From Chitinophagaceae bacterium PMP191F (GTDB taxonomy: Bacteria > Bacteroidota > Bacteroidia > Chitinophagales > Chitinophagaceae): a stretch of 64,000 nucleotides of DNA. A program made the translations under genes and the position numbers. The notes beneath the pieces were generated by a model, which ran no database searches, was not told the DNA's origin, and saw nothing but the letters and a program-made list of their open reading frames with translations. The DNA is taken from the NCBI GenBank assembly GCA_001302245.1, contig LGYU01000001.1, positions 124,001 to 188,000 of the forward strand. Reading direction: 5' to 3'. Of this stretch, positions 54,946 to 63,449 are shown one piece after another. The stretch's first letter is position 1. Every line of letters begins with the position of its first letter.

Positions 54946-56589
54946 ATGAAGAAGTATTCACCGGTGCTTATTGCTATATTGATGTATGGTAGTGTAGTGG
55001 CACAGAAAAATATAAATAGTAAGCCCGCAGAAAATTATGTATCCAAAGTGTGGGTGGCAGACCAGGGTAATGGTACGTATAAGAACCCGATATTACATGC
55101 AGATTACTCAGATCCGGATGCAATACGTGTTGGTGATGATTATTACATGATTGCATCCAGTTTTGAAGACATTCCAGGGCTGCCTGTATTGCATTCAAAA
55201 GATCTGGTAAACTGGCGCATTCTTACACACGCAGTAAAACGTTTGTCGCCGGTAACACATTTTTCATCTCCGCAACATGGCGGCGGAGTATGGGCGCCTG
55301 CTATCCGTTATCACAATGGTGAGTTTTATATTTATTATCCTGATCCTGATTTTGGCATTTTTGTAGTAAAAGCAAAAAATGCAGCCGGTCCCTGGAGTGA
55401 GCCGGCGCTGGTAGAGGGCGGTAAAGGATTGATAGACCCCTGTCCGCTGTGGGATGATGATGGTAAAGCATACCTGGTGCATGCTTATGCAGGCAGCAGG
55501 GCCACTATTAAAAGTATCATTGTAGTAAAACAGCTCAATGCGGAAGGTACCAAAGTAACGGATGATGGTGTGCTGGTATTTGATGGTCACGATCAGGATC
55601 CTACAGTAGAAGGTCCGAAATTCTATAAACGCAATGGCTATTATTACATTTTTGCACCGGCTGGTGGCGTAGCCACTGGCTGGCAGTTGGTGCTGCGTTC
55701 AAAAAACATATACGGTCCTTATGAAAGAAAAGTGGTGATGGATCAGGGAACATCTGTTTTCAACGGCCCGCACCAGGGTGCATGGGTTACTACACAAACC
55801 GGCGAAGACTGGTTCCTGCATTTCCAGGATAAGGATGCATACGGAAGGTTGGTATTACTGCAACCGATGAAATGGAATAATGACTGGCCGGTGATTGGCG
55901 TAGATAAAGACGGGGATGGTAAAGGAGAACCGGTAGCTGTTTATAAAAAGCCCAATGTAGGTAAAGTATGGCCCATACAAACACCTGTAGAAAGCGATGA
56001 ATTTAATGGCAATAGCCTGGGATTACAATGGCAGTGGATGGCCAATGCAAAAGCAACCTGGGCGTTCAGTAATTCTGCCAAAGGCATGTTGCGTTTGTTC
56101 AGCGACAAAATACCGGATAGCGCCAAAAATTTATGGGGTGTTCCGAATGTATTGTTACAAAAATTCCCTGCTGAGGAATTTACAGTAACAACCAAACTCA
56201 TCTTTACGCCCAATACCAAACTGGAAAATGAAAAAGCCGGTTTAACCATCATGGGCTTCAGCTATGCCAATCTTGCATTGAAAAGTAAAAAAGATGGTAT
56301 TTACCTGGTATACACAGTATGTAAAGATGCTGAAAAAGGAAAAACAGAAGTTGAGAAAGAACTGCAGAAAGTGACTGATGCCACGGTGTATTTCCGGGTA
56401 AAAGTGAGCAAGGGCGCTAAATGCAGGTTCAGTTACAGTTTTGACGGAAACAATTTTACTGAAACCGGTGACGAGTTTCAGGCAGAGGTGGGCCGCTGGA
56501 TAGGTGCAAAGGTTGGACTGTTCTGTACCCGTACCACCAATATCAATGATGCCGGTTTTGCAGATGTGGATTGGTTCAGGGTTGAATAG
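54946..56589 (+). CDS. GH43 glycosidase with C-terminal beta-sandwich
   Basis: A 547-residue protein from ATG 54946; an in-frame ATG at 54838 lacks a signal-like start. The signal peptide ends near SVVAQ. The five-bladed propeller of GH43 has catalytic general base Asp56 in YSDPDAIRVGDDYYM, Asp164 in GLIDPCPLWDDDG and acid Glu222 in PTVEGPKFYKRNGYYYIF. A C-terminal GH43-associated beta-sandwich (about 345-547, ESDEFNGNSLGLQWQW) follows. The layout resembles GH43 subfamily 12 beta-xylosidase/arabinofuranosidase types. In a pectin locus, trimming of arabinose, galactose or xylose from side chains is plausible; specificity is not settled by sequence. Confidence 0.9.
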   Translation: MKKYSPVLIAILMYGSVVAQKNINSKPAENYVSKVWVADQGNGTYKNPILHADYSDPDAIRVGDDYYMIASSFEDIPGLPVLHSKDLVNWRILTHAVKRLSPVTHFSSPQHGGGVWAPAIRYHNGEFYIYYPDPDFGIFVVKAKNAAGPWSEPALVEGGKGLIDPCPLWDDDGKAYLVHAYAGSRATIKSIIVVKQLNAEGTKVTDDGVLVFDGHDQDPTVEGPKFYKRNGYYYIFAPAGGVATGWQLVLRSKNIYGPYERKVVMDQGTSVFNGPHQGAWVTTQTGEDWFLHFQDKDAYGRLVLLQPMKWNNDWPVIGVDKDGDGKGEPVAVYKKPNVGKVWPIQTPVESDEFNGNSLGLQWQWMANAKATWAFSNSAKGMLRLFSDKIPDSAKNLWGVPNVLLQKFPAEEFTVTTKLIFTPNTKLENEKAGLTIMGFSYANLALKSKKDGIYLVYTVCKDAEKGKTEVEKELQKVTDATVYFRVKVSKGAKCRFSYSFDGNNFTETGDEFQAEVGRWIGAKVGLFCTRTTNINDAGFADVDWFRVE

Positions 56590-56615
56590 AAAAATATCTG
56601 GTTTTTATACGAATG

Positions 56616-56656
56616 CAGGGATGTTATCTGTCTAAAAGGACGACATCCCTGTTTTG
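56616..56656 (+). terminator. terminator after GH43 gene
   Basis: A perfect 9-bp stem (CAGGGATGT / ACATCCCTG) with an 18-nt loop holding a short inner stem, followed by TTTTG. It separates the GH43 gene from the oxidoreductase gene, so the latter may have its own promoter. Confidence 0.65.
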
Positions 56657-56691
56657 TTATTGACACGCCTGCGATTTCGTATTTTAGCAAT

Positions 56692-57735
56692 ATGAAACCA
56701 ATCAATACAGCACTTTGTTCCTTTGGTATGTCGGGCTGGGTATTTCATGCGCCCTTTATCCATGCATTACCGGGTTTTAATCTCTGTGCAGTGTGGGAAA
56801 GAACCAAAGACCTTGCAAAGCAACAATATCCTGATGTGCGTACGTACAGAACACTGGAAGAAATGCTGGCTGATGAAGCTGTTGAACTGGTTGTGGTGAA
56901 TACTCCCAATGCAACACATTTCACTTATGCTAAAAAAGCATTACAGGCGGGTAAGCATGTGGTAGTGGAAAAGCCGTTTACGGTTACTATGCAGGAAGCT
57001 ACAGAACTGGCAGCACTGGCACAACAGGAACAAAGACTATTATCGGTTTTTCAGAATCGTCGTTGGGACAGTGATTTTCTTACTGTACAGCAGATAGTTA
57101 ATAGTAAGGCGCTGGGAGAGATTGTTGAAGCAGAACTGCATTATGATCGTTACAAACCTGAATTAAGTCCCAAATTACATAAGGAAACACCTGGTCCGGG
57201 AACAGGGCTGGTATATGATCTGGGTTCACACCTGATCGATCAGGCTTTGTTGCTGTTTGGTATGCCGCAGGCTGTATTTGCTGACCTGAGCATAATGCGA
57301 CCGGGTTCGCAGGTAGATGATTACATGGAGATCTTACTGTACTATCCTGCCATGCGGGTACGAATCAAATCCGGCTATCTTATCCGCGAGCCATTACCTG
57401 CATTTGTACTACATGGTACCAACGGAAGTTTTTTAAAACCCCGGGCAGATATACAGGAAGATAGTTTGCAACAACATAAAGTGCCGGGAACAGCGGGCTG
57501 GGGAGTAGAACCAGCATCTGCACGTGGTCTGTTGCATACCGAAAAAGATGGACAGGTAGTTCGTGAGCATGTAGATACTTTGCCTGGTAACTATGGTTGC
57601 TACTATGAATTGTTGTACAAGGCTATCCGCAATCACGCTCCCTTACCGGTTACGCCAGAACAGGCTGTACAGGTCATCACCATTATAGAAAAAGCATACC
57701 AGAGCAACAGGGAAAAACGGGTGGTGGAGGTTTAG
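56692..57735 (+). CDS. Gfo/Idh/MocA-family oxidoreductase
   Basis: A 347-residue cytoplasmic NAD(P)-dependent dehydrogenase. The N-terminal Rossmann fold has CSFGMSGWVFHAPFI instead of a strict GxGxxG, as in YdgJ/YvaA-like members. VVVNTPNATHFTYAKKALQAGKHVVVEKPF contains the conserved EKP lysine, and GLVYDLGSHLIDQALLLFG is the catalytic helix region. The substrate is a sugar or inositol-like compound that cannot be named from sequence. It lies just past the GH43 terminator and may belong to the pectin catabolic set or be independent. Confidence 0.9.
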   Translation: MKPINTALCSFGMSGWVFHAPFIHALPGFNLCAVWERTKDLAKQQYPDVRTYRTLEEMLADEAVELVVVNTPNATHFTYAKKALQAGKHVVVEKPFTVTMQEATELAALAQQEQRLLSVFQNRRWDSDFLTVQQIVNSKALGEIVEAELHYDRYKPELSPKLHKETPGPGTGLVYDLGSHLIDQALLLFGMPQAVFADLSIMRPGSQVDDYMEILLYYPAMRVRIKSGYLIREPLPAFVLHGTNGSFLKPRADIQEDSLQQHKVPGTAGWGVEPASARGLLHTEKDGQVVREHVDTLPGNYGCYYELLYKAIRNHAPLPVTPEQAVQVITIIEKAYQSNREKRVVEV

Positions 57736-57859
57736 GATGTCGGGTTTCCGGTTGCCCTGTTAACTTATCAACCTGTCAACTTCTTGTTCCTGTTTGTTTG
57801 ATATTTCTGATTCTTGAACCCTGACCCTTGTACCTTTCTCCGACTTCCGCACTCTTCTC

Positions 57860-57882
57860 CCGGGAACGATTGCGTAAAAAAA
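57860..57882. promoter_or_regulatory. second copy of 23-bp LacI-type element
   Basis: A GGGAACGATTGCG core plus the TAAAAAAA run, identical over 23 bp and in the same orientation as 38007-38029. It is followed by AATGTTAATG. No gene starts within 290 bp, so its target is unclear: the ECF operon downstream, an unseen small RNA, or a remnant operator. Confidence 0.55.
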
Positions 57883-58116
57883 CAATGTTAATGATTTCGG
57901 TATTCACAGGAATCTGCCTAGACTTGTTTTACGATTGGTCAATGCTTGTCATGTGAGCGCTATTGCGATGCAGTTTTTTTCATCAGGTAGCCCTTATAAA
58001 TGCTCCTGTTTGTTCCACGTAAACTACTCCATGCAGGTTTTATTGATCACATCTCTCTTTTACGGGCTTATATGTAACCATTAAACTATCTGTATGAACA
58101 AATCCTATCCATACAG

Positions 58117-58146
58117 TTGCAGATCATTACCGGCCCTATAATGTTT
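58117..58146 (+). promoter_or_regulatory. possible housekeeping promoter of ECF operon
   Basis: TTG at 58117 and TAATGTTT at 58139, about 19 bp apart, loosely fit the Bacteroidota -33/-7 pattern (TTG, TAnnTTTG). This would give a leader of about 30 nt to 58176. Confidence 0.3.
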
Positions 58147-58175
58147 ACAGATCGGTCTTTGTTGTGTAACATTAA

Positions 58176-58781
58176 ATGTATGCAGCTATGGACAACCAGT
58201 TACGGCATTTACAGGAGGGGATATGCAGCAATGATGAACGCGCGCTGACAGAGTTGTACAAGCTCTTCAGCAGGCGGTTATTGCATTTTTCCAGAACAAT
58301 TACCCGGTCTGATATGGTGGCAGAGGAGATAGTGGAAGATGTATTTGTGAAATTGTGGAGCAACCGTAGCACTATAACCGAAATCGACAACCTTACCGTA
58401 TACCTGTATGTGGCGGTCAAGAACAGATCGCTGAATGTACTGGCACAAAAGGCAAAAAGCCTTACAGAAGCGCCGTTTGAAGACCTGGATATTGTAACAG
58501 GCAATATAGCTGCAGATCCATACAACCGGTTGGTAACATCAGAAATGATGCAGAAAATGCAACAGGCAGTGGAACAGCTTCCGCCCCGTTGTAAAATGAT
58601 CTTTAAGCTGGTGCGTGAAGACGGGCTTCGGCATAAGGAAGTGGCGGAGATATTAAATATAGCTGTCAATACCGTAGATGTACAAATGGCAATAGCCATC
58701 AAAAAAATATGTACTGCACTACAGATCAGCAAACCTGCGGGCATTATGAAATTCTCTCCCGACAAAAATCCTAAAGAATAA
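58176..58781 (+). CDS. ECF sigma-70 factor (FecI-like)
   Basis: A 201-residue extracytoplasmic-function sigma factor. Region 2 includes RALTELYKLFSRRLLHFSRTI and AEEIVEDVFVKLWSNR. Region 4 has LPPRCKMIFKLVREDGLRHKEVAEIL and a helix-turn-helix NIAVNTVDVQMAIAIKKI. First of a sigma/FecR/SusC/SusD unit. It is held inactive by the FecR-type anti-sigma factor encoded 150 bp downstream and would drive transcription of the following susC/susD genes when the transporter meets its substrate. Met5 is an alternative start. Confidence 0.94.
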   Translation: MYAAMDNQLRHLQEGICSNDERALTELYKLFSRRLLHFSRTITRSDMVAEEIVEDVFVKLWSNRSTITEIDNLTVYLYVAVKNRSLNVLAQKAKSLTEAPFEDLDIVTGNIAADPYNRLVTSEMMQKMQQAVEQLPPRCKMIFKLVREDGLRHKEVAEILNIAVNTVDVQMAIAIKKICTALQISKPAGIMKFSPDKNPKE

Positions 58782-58931
58782 CCAGGGACTGGAAGTGTCG
58801 TAGCAACAACTGCGACACTATCCTTGTCCTGCCTGAAACGCTTCTTCAGAAATTTTTTTTAAAAAAAGTTCCTTTTCTTTTAATGGCTTATGGCAAAACG
58901 GCTGTCCTTCCGGATATAAAGTACCATTGGC

Positions 58932-60020
58932 ATGGATACTCCGGAACGGATATGGTTTCTTTTGTCGCGCAACCTGAGCGGTGAAGCAACGCCTGAAGAG
59001 GCAGCGGAACTGATGCAGAAATTGCAGCAACAGCCTCACCTGGCGCAACAATATGAACTATTGCTCCGCTTGTGGATGCCTGTGCAACCTGTGCAGGAAG
59101 AAGCCACTGAACAGGGGAAGATTGAACATATCCTGCAATTATCAGCCAATGAAACCTATATAGCGGAAACCGGTACAAAGCGTACAAGTGTAGTACAATG
59201 GAAAAAAGTATACCGTACTGCTGCAATACTAACAGGTATTGCGCTGGGTGTATGGATGTGGAGTTACTGGCGAAGCATGCATACTGCGATGTCTTCTGAC
59301 GAGATCATAGCACAGAAAGGTAGCAAAACACGCACCATTCTGCCCGATGGTTCTACAGTATGGCTCAATGCCGGTTCACATATTTACTACGACAGGGGAT
59401 TTGCCGGCCGCTATCGTGAAGTGACGTTGCAGGGTGAAGCCTATTTTGATGTGGTCAAACAGCCGGACAAGCCATTTATTGTACATGCAGGCAGTCTGAA
59501 TATAACGGTACTGGGTACTGCTTTTAATGTAAAATCTTATCCGGAGGACAGCAATACGGAAACAACCTTATTGCGTGGACTTGTGCAGATAACCCGTCAG
59601 GGTAGTGATCGGCAACAACCTATTTATCTGCACCCCAATCAGAAAATTGTTTTACCAAAAAATATTACAGAAGCTGATCTGAAGCCCTCTTCAGGTGTTA
59701 CAAAAGCATGGATAGATGCGTTGCCGGCAAGGAATATTGAAGTGCTGGACAGTAGTTTGCGTGAGAACGAACGCCTGGAAACGGCATGGATCTACAACAG
59801 GTTAGAGTTCAGGGGCGACAATTTTGAAATACTGGCAAAAAAGCTGGAACGCTGGTATAATATTGATGTACGTTTTAGTGATGAACAGGCAAAAAAGCTG
59901 GTGTTCAACGGATCGCTTGAAAATGAAACGGTAGAGCAGGCATTTAAAGCACTGAAAGCTGCGGTACCATTCAACTTTGAAATTCAAGGCAATGAAGTAT
60001 ATATTAGATCATCTCAGTAA
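58932..60020 (+). CDS. FecR-family anti-sigma factor with DUF4974
   Basis: A 362-residue inner-membrane protein. The N-terminal cytoplasmic anti-sigma region (about 1-85) contains LLSRNLSGEATPEEAAEL. One transmembrane helix (about 96-111, AAILTGIALGVWMWSY) precedes the periplasmic FecR domain (KGSKTRTILPDGSTVWLNAGSHIYY to VQITRQG) and the C-terminal DUF4974/STN-like domain (about 292-362). It receives the signal from the STN domain of the SusC transporter encoded next and releases the ECF sigma factor. A complete and typical trans-envelope signalling set. Confidence 0.95.
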   Translation: MDTPERIWFLLSRNLSGEATPEEAAELMQKLQQQPHLAQQYELLLRLWMPVQPVQEEATEQGKIEHILQLSANETYIAETGTKRTSVVQWKKVYRTAAILTGIALGVWMWSYWRSMHTAMSSDEIIAQKGSKTRTILPDGSTVWLNAGSHIYYDRGFAGRYREVTLQGEAYFDVVKQPDKPFIVHAGSLNITVLGTAFNVKSYPEDSNTETTLLRGLVQITRQGSDRQQPIYLHPNQKIVLPKNITEADLKPSSGVTKAWIDALPARNIEVLDSSLRENERLETAWIYNRLEFRGDNFEILAKKLERWYNIDVRFSDEQAKKLVFNGSLENETVEQAFKALKAAVPFNFEIQGNEVYIRSSQ

Positions 60021-60046
60021 CCTGTTGCCGGATTAACATAAAAGAA

Positions 60047-60074
60047 AACGGAGAATGTTGGCGCATTCCCCGTT
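60047..60074 (+). promoter_or_regulatory. intercistronic hairpin between fecR and susC
   Basis: An 11-bp stem with one mismatch (AACGGAGAATG / CATTCCCCGTT) and a 6-nt loop, without a T-run. It may adjust the susC to fecR mRNA ratio; it does not look like a full terminator. Confidence 0.5.
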
Positions 60075-60154
60075 CAGAGCTACAGGTTAAAAATTTTGCG
60101 TGTCATTATCCCGCTATGCAGGATAGATTATTTAACCCATAAGAATACTAAAGT

Positions 60155-63100
60155 ATGAAAATTTTACAAACGGGCTATAAAAGCCCGTTGTTGTCTAACG
60201 TATTGCTTATTATGAAGCTGACAACGTTTCTACTACTTGTTTTCTCACTGCATGTTTCTGCTACCGGTTTTGGCCAGGAGCGATTGAATTTCAGGTTTAA
60301 AAAGTCGGAAATTTCAACTATCCTCAGCCAGATCGAGAAGGAAACACATTATCGTTTTCTTTACAACGATCAGCTTCGTGGCATACGCCAGCAGGCTACT
60401 TTGTCTGTTGAAAATGCCAGTATCCGCCAGGCCCTCGATGTATTGCTGGCCAAAACTTATCTCACGTACATGGTAATGGAAAATAACCTGATCGTGATCA
60501 AAGAGAACGAGGAAAAACTGGCGTTATTAAAACCCATTACAGGTAAAATAACTGATGAGAGCGGGCTGCCATTATACGGTGTAACCGTCAATGTAAAAGG
60601 CTCAACACGCGGAACAACTACCAATGAAAAAGGAGTATTTACTGTCCAGGCAGAGGAAACAGATATATTGGTGTTTTCCTATGTAGGGTATGAACAGCAG
60701 GAAGCAAAAGTGGGTGACAAAACAGAGTTAAACATAGCCCTTGTATCATCAGCTAAAAACCTGGATAATATCGTAGTGATCGGTTATGGACAGGTAAAGA
60801 AAAAAGATCTTACCGGTTCTGTTATTTCACTGAAAGGGGAAGAGGTAAAAAAAGTGCCTGCATCCAACCTGATGGAAAGCGTACAGGGTAAACTACCCGG
60901 TGTGGACATTGTGCGTACCAGTGGTGCTGCAGGTGCAGGTGTAAGCGTGGCGGTAAGAGGTAACCGTTCTATTATTGCCGGTAATGGTCCGCTGTACATA
61001 GTAGATGGTATTCAGTATACCAATTATCAGGATATCAATCCTAACGATATTCAGTCAATGGAAGTATTGAAAGATGCATCTTCCACGGCTATTTATGGTT
61101 CAAGAGGCGCCAACGGCGTAATTCTTATTACTACCAAAAAAGGACTTCTCGGTAAAGTGAATGTCAATGCATCGGCCTATTATGGTATTTCTGATATCAC
61201 GGGTTATCCCAAACCCATGACAGGTCCTGAATATGCAGATTTGAAAAGACAATCATACCGTACTATCGGTACCTGGAATTCCACGGCTGATGATTCTAAA
61301 GTATTCACCAGTGCGGCAGAGCTTGCGGCCGTTAATAACGGCACTTCTACATATTGGCCGGGTTTACTGCTGAACAAAGGCTCACAGCAGGATTATGGGG
61401 TAGGGGTATCATCCGGTACAGAAAAAACAAAAGTGTATTTCTCCTTTGATTATTTTAAAGAGAAGGGACTGCTGAACAACGACTTCTCCGGCAGGTACAC
61501 ACTGCGTTTGAATATTGATCAGACCATTACCAGTACATTTAAAGTAGGTTTATCCAGCCAACTAACTTATTATAACCAGAATCTCCGAACCGATAATATC
61601 CTTACAGTAGCCAACAAGGTAATTCCTTATTATACTCCTTATAACGCTGATACACTGGTGAAATACCCGGGCAACGGTAACCAGGTAAATCCATTGCTGG
61701 AAGAGCTACCTGGTGCGTATGTGAACAAAACCAACATCACACGCATACTTTCAACGGCCTATGCAGAATGGAAACCTTTGAAAGGGTTGACGCTCCGCTC
61801 AAACCTGGGTATTGTAAATGGTAGTGCGCGTAATTTCTATTTCCTGGGAGTCAATACTATTGAAAGAGCTTTGTCTTCCGGTTCATTGTCAAAGATCACC
61901 AATGGAACACAGGCCGATCTGACCTGGGAAAATATCATCAACTGGCAGAAAAAGGTTAGTGATCATAACTTCGATGTAACAGCTGTTACCAGTTATCTTT
62001 CTTACAGAACAGACAGTTCTTTTGCACAGGGTACCGGGCAGTTACTGGCTTCACAGGAAGCTTACTCTCTGGGTAGCAATCCTGCCAATCCGCAGATCTG
62101 GAGCAACTATATTGGCAGTAACCTGATGTCTGGTGCGTTACGTCTCAACTATTCGTACAAAGGAAAATACCTGTTAACACTGACTGGTCGTGCAGATGGA
62201 TCGTCGGTGCTGGCCAAAGAAAACCGCTGGTCTTTCTTCCCGTCTGCAGCTGTTGCATGGAGGGTGAGTGATGAAGCCTTCATGATGAACCAGAATTTTG
62301 TGAGCGATCTTAAACTTCGTTTAAGCTATGGCATAGCTGGCAACGCAGCAGTAAAAGCCTACCAGACCCAGAGTGCTTTGATGCTGATACCCTTTTCCTG
62401 GAATGATCAGAGTGTGCTGGCTTATGGTCTGGATCCCCAGACCGGTAATCCCAATCTGAAATGGGAACTTACTGCCACAGCCAACGCCGGTATAGACCTT
62501 TCACTCCTCAGGAACAGGATCACCGCCAGCGTGGATTACTATGATTCAAGAACACGTGATCTGCTGTTACTGCGCCAGTTGCCCCCGACTTCAGGTGTAT
62601 CCAAAATTTTACAGAATATTGGTAAAACCCGTAACAACGGTATAGAAGTGTCGCTGCATACTGTGAATATTGAAAGCAAATCTTTCACATGGGCTTCTAC
62701 GTTTACCTATGCACACAACAAAGAACGCATTGTAGAATTAGTGGGTAAACAGGATGATATTGCCAATAACTGGTTTATCGGTCACCCGGTAAAATCTTTT
62801 TATGACTATGAAAAGATCGGTATCTGGCAAACACCTGATAGCGCCCAGGCAAGGATATTGTGCGATTGTAAACCCGGCGATATTCGTGTTAAAGACCAGG
62901 ACGGCAGCAAAACCATTACGCAGGCCAATGACCGTATTGTATTGGGATCAACAGTTCCCCGTTACAGTATCGGGTTCAGTAACGATATTACTTTTCACAA
63001 TTTCGATTTTAATATTTACCTGTTTGCAAGGGTAGGACAGATGTTTATATCAGACTATGCTAATAAGTTTGAACCCAATGCCATTGAAAATGGTGCAAAG

Positions 63101-63418
63101 GTCAACTACTGGACACCTGAAAATCCAACGAACGATTATCCGCGGCCAAACGCCAATATTTCACGTACAGCAATGAAGTTTGCTACAACACTTGGTTATA
63201 AAGATGGTTCTTTTCTGAAGATCAGGAATATTACGTTGGGTTATACTGTACCGGCAAGAATTACTAAACGATTCCATGTATCCGGTTTACGCTGGTACGT
63301 AAGTGCCAAAAACTATTTCACTTTTTCCAAAGTGAAAGATTATGATCCGGAAGGTAGCGGTTCATTTGAACGGCCGTTGACCAAACTGATAGTAACGGGA
63401 TTAAACATTGATTTCTAA
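60155..63418 (+). CDS. SusC-family transporter with STN signalling domain
   Basis: A 1087-residue TonB-dependent transporter. The long N-terminus with membrane signal ends near ATGFGQ (about 42). An STN domain (about 45-115, LNFRFKKSEISTILSQIEKE) follows, then a carboxypeptidase-regulatory-like domain (about 128-205, PITGKITDESGLPLYGVTV). The plug starts NIVVIGYGQVKKKDLTGSV and contains LYIVDGIQYTN and GSRGANGVILITTKKG; the barrel ends in LTKLIVTGLNIDF. The STN domain contacts the FecR protein, so this SusC is both transporter and sensor. An internal ATG at 60212 could be the true start. Substrate unknown. Confidence 0.95.
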   Translation: MKILQTGYKSPLLSNVLLIMKLTTFLLLVFSLHVSATGFGQERLNFRFKKSEISTILSQIEKETHYRFLYNDQLRGIRQQATLSVENASIRQALDVLLAKTYLTYMVMENNLIVIKENEEKLALLKPITGKITDESGLPLYGVTVNVKGSTRGTTTNEKGVFTVQAEETDILVFSYVGYEQQEAKVGDKTELNIALVSSAKNLDNIVVIGYGQVKKKDLTGSVISLKGEEVKKVPASNLMESVQGKLPGVDIVRTSGAAGAGVSVAVRGNRSIIAGNGPLYIVDGIQYTNYQDINPNDIQSMEVLKDASSTAIYGSRGANGVILITTKKGLLGKVNVNASAYYGISDITGYPKPMTGPEYADLKRQSYRTIGTWNSTADDSKVFTSAAELAAVNNGTSTYWPGLLLNKGSQQDYGVGVSSGTEKTKVYFSFDYFKEKGLLNNDFSGRYTLRLNIDQTITSTFKVGLSSQLTYYNQNLRTDNILTVANKVIPYYTPYNADTLVKYPGNGNQVNPLLEELPGAYVNKTNITRILSTAYAEWKPLKGLTLRSNLGIVNGSARNFYFLGVNTIERALSSGSLSKITNGTQADLTWENIINWQKKVSDHNFDVTAVTSYLSYRTDSSFAQGTGQLLASQEAYSLGSNPANPQIWSNYIGSNLMSGALRLNYSYKGKYLLTLTGRADGSSVLAKENRWSFFPSAAVAWRVSDEAFMMNQNFVSDLKLRLSYGIAGNAAVKAYQTQSALMLIPFSWNDQSVLAYGLDPQTGNPNLKWELTATANAGIDLSLLRNRITASVDYYDSRTRDLLLLRQLPPTSGVSKILQNIGKTRNNGIEVSLHTVNIESKSFTWASTFTYAHNKERIVELVGKQDDIANNWFIGHPVKSFYDYEKIGIWQTPDSAQARILCDCKPGDIRVKDQDGSKTITQANDRIVLGSTVPRYSIGFSNDITFHNFDFNIYLFARVGQMFISDYANKFEPNAIENGAKVNYWTPENPTNDYPRPNANISRTAMKFATTLGYKDGSFLKIRNITLGYTVPARITKRFHVSGLRWYVSAKNYFTFSKVKDYDPEGSGSFERPLTKLIVTGLNIDF

Positions 63419-63449
63419 CAGTACACATTCACCAATTAATTCTTCAGAC

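Larger units (their letters stand above)
57736..58175. other. intergenic region between pectin locus and ECF locus
   Basis: 440 bp without a gene. The first 110 bp are pyrimidine-rich. A 23-bp element identical to the one before susC sits at 57860-57882, and a candidate promoter for the ECF gene lies near 58117. Confidence 0.6.

Noticed and set aside
58021-58175. LacI-type operator directly at the ECF promoter
   Set aside because: The exact element is at 57860, about 255 bp from the candidate promoter, and no second copy was found closer.
58172-58765. 197-codon minus-strand frame
   Set aside because: It covers the ECF sigma factor gene almost exactly and is serine/cysteine-rich without motifs; the plus-strand product has clear sigma regions 2 and 4.
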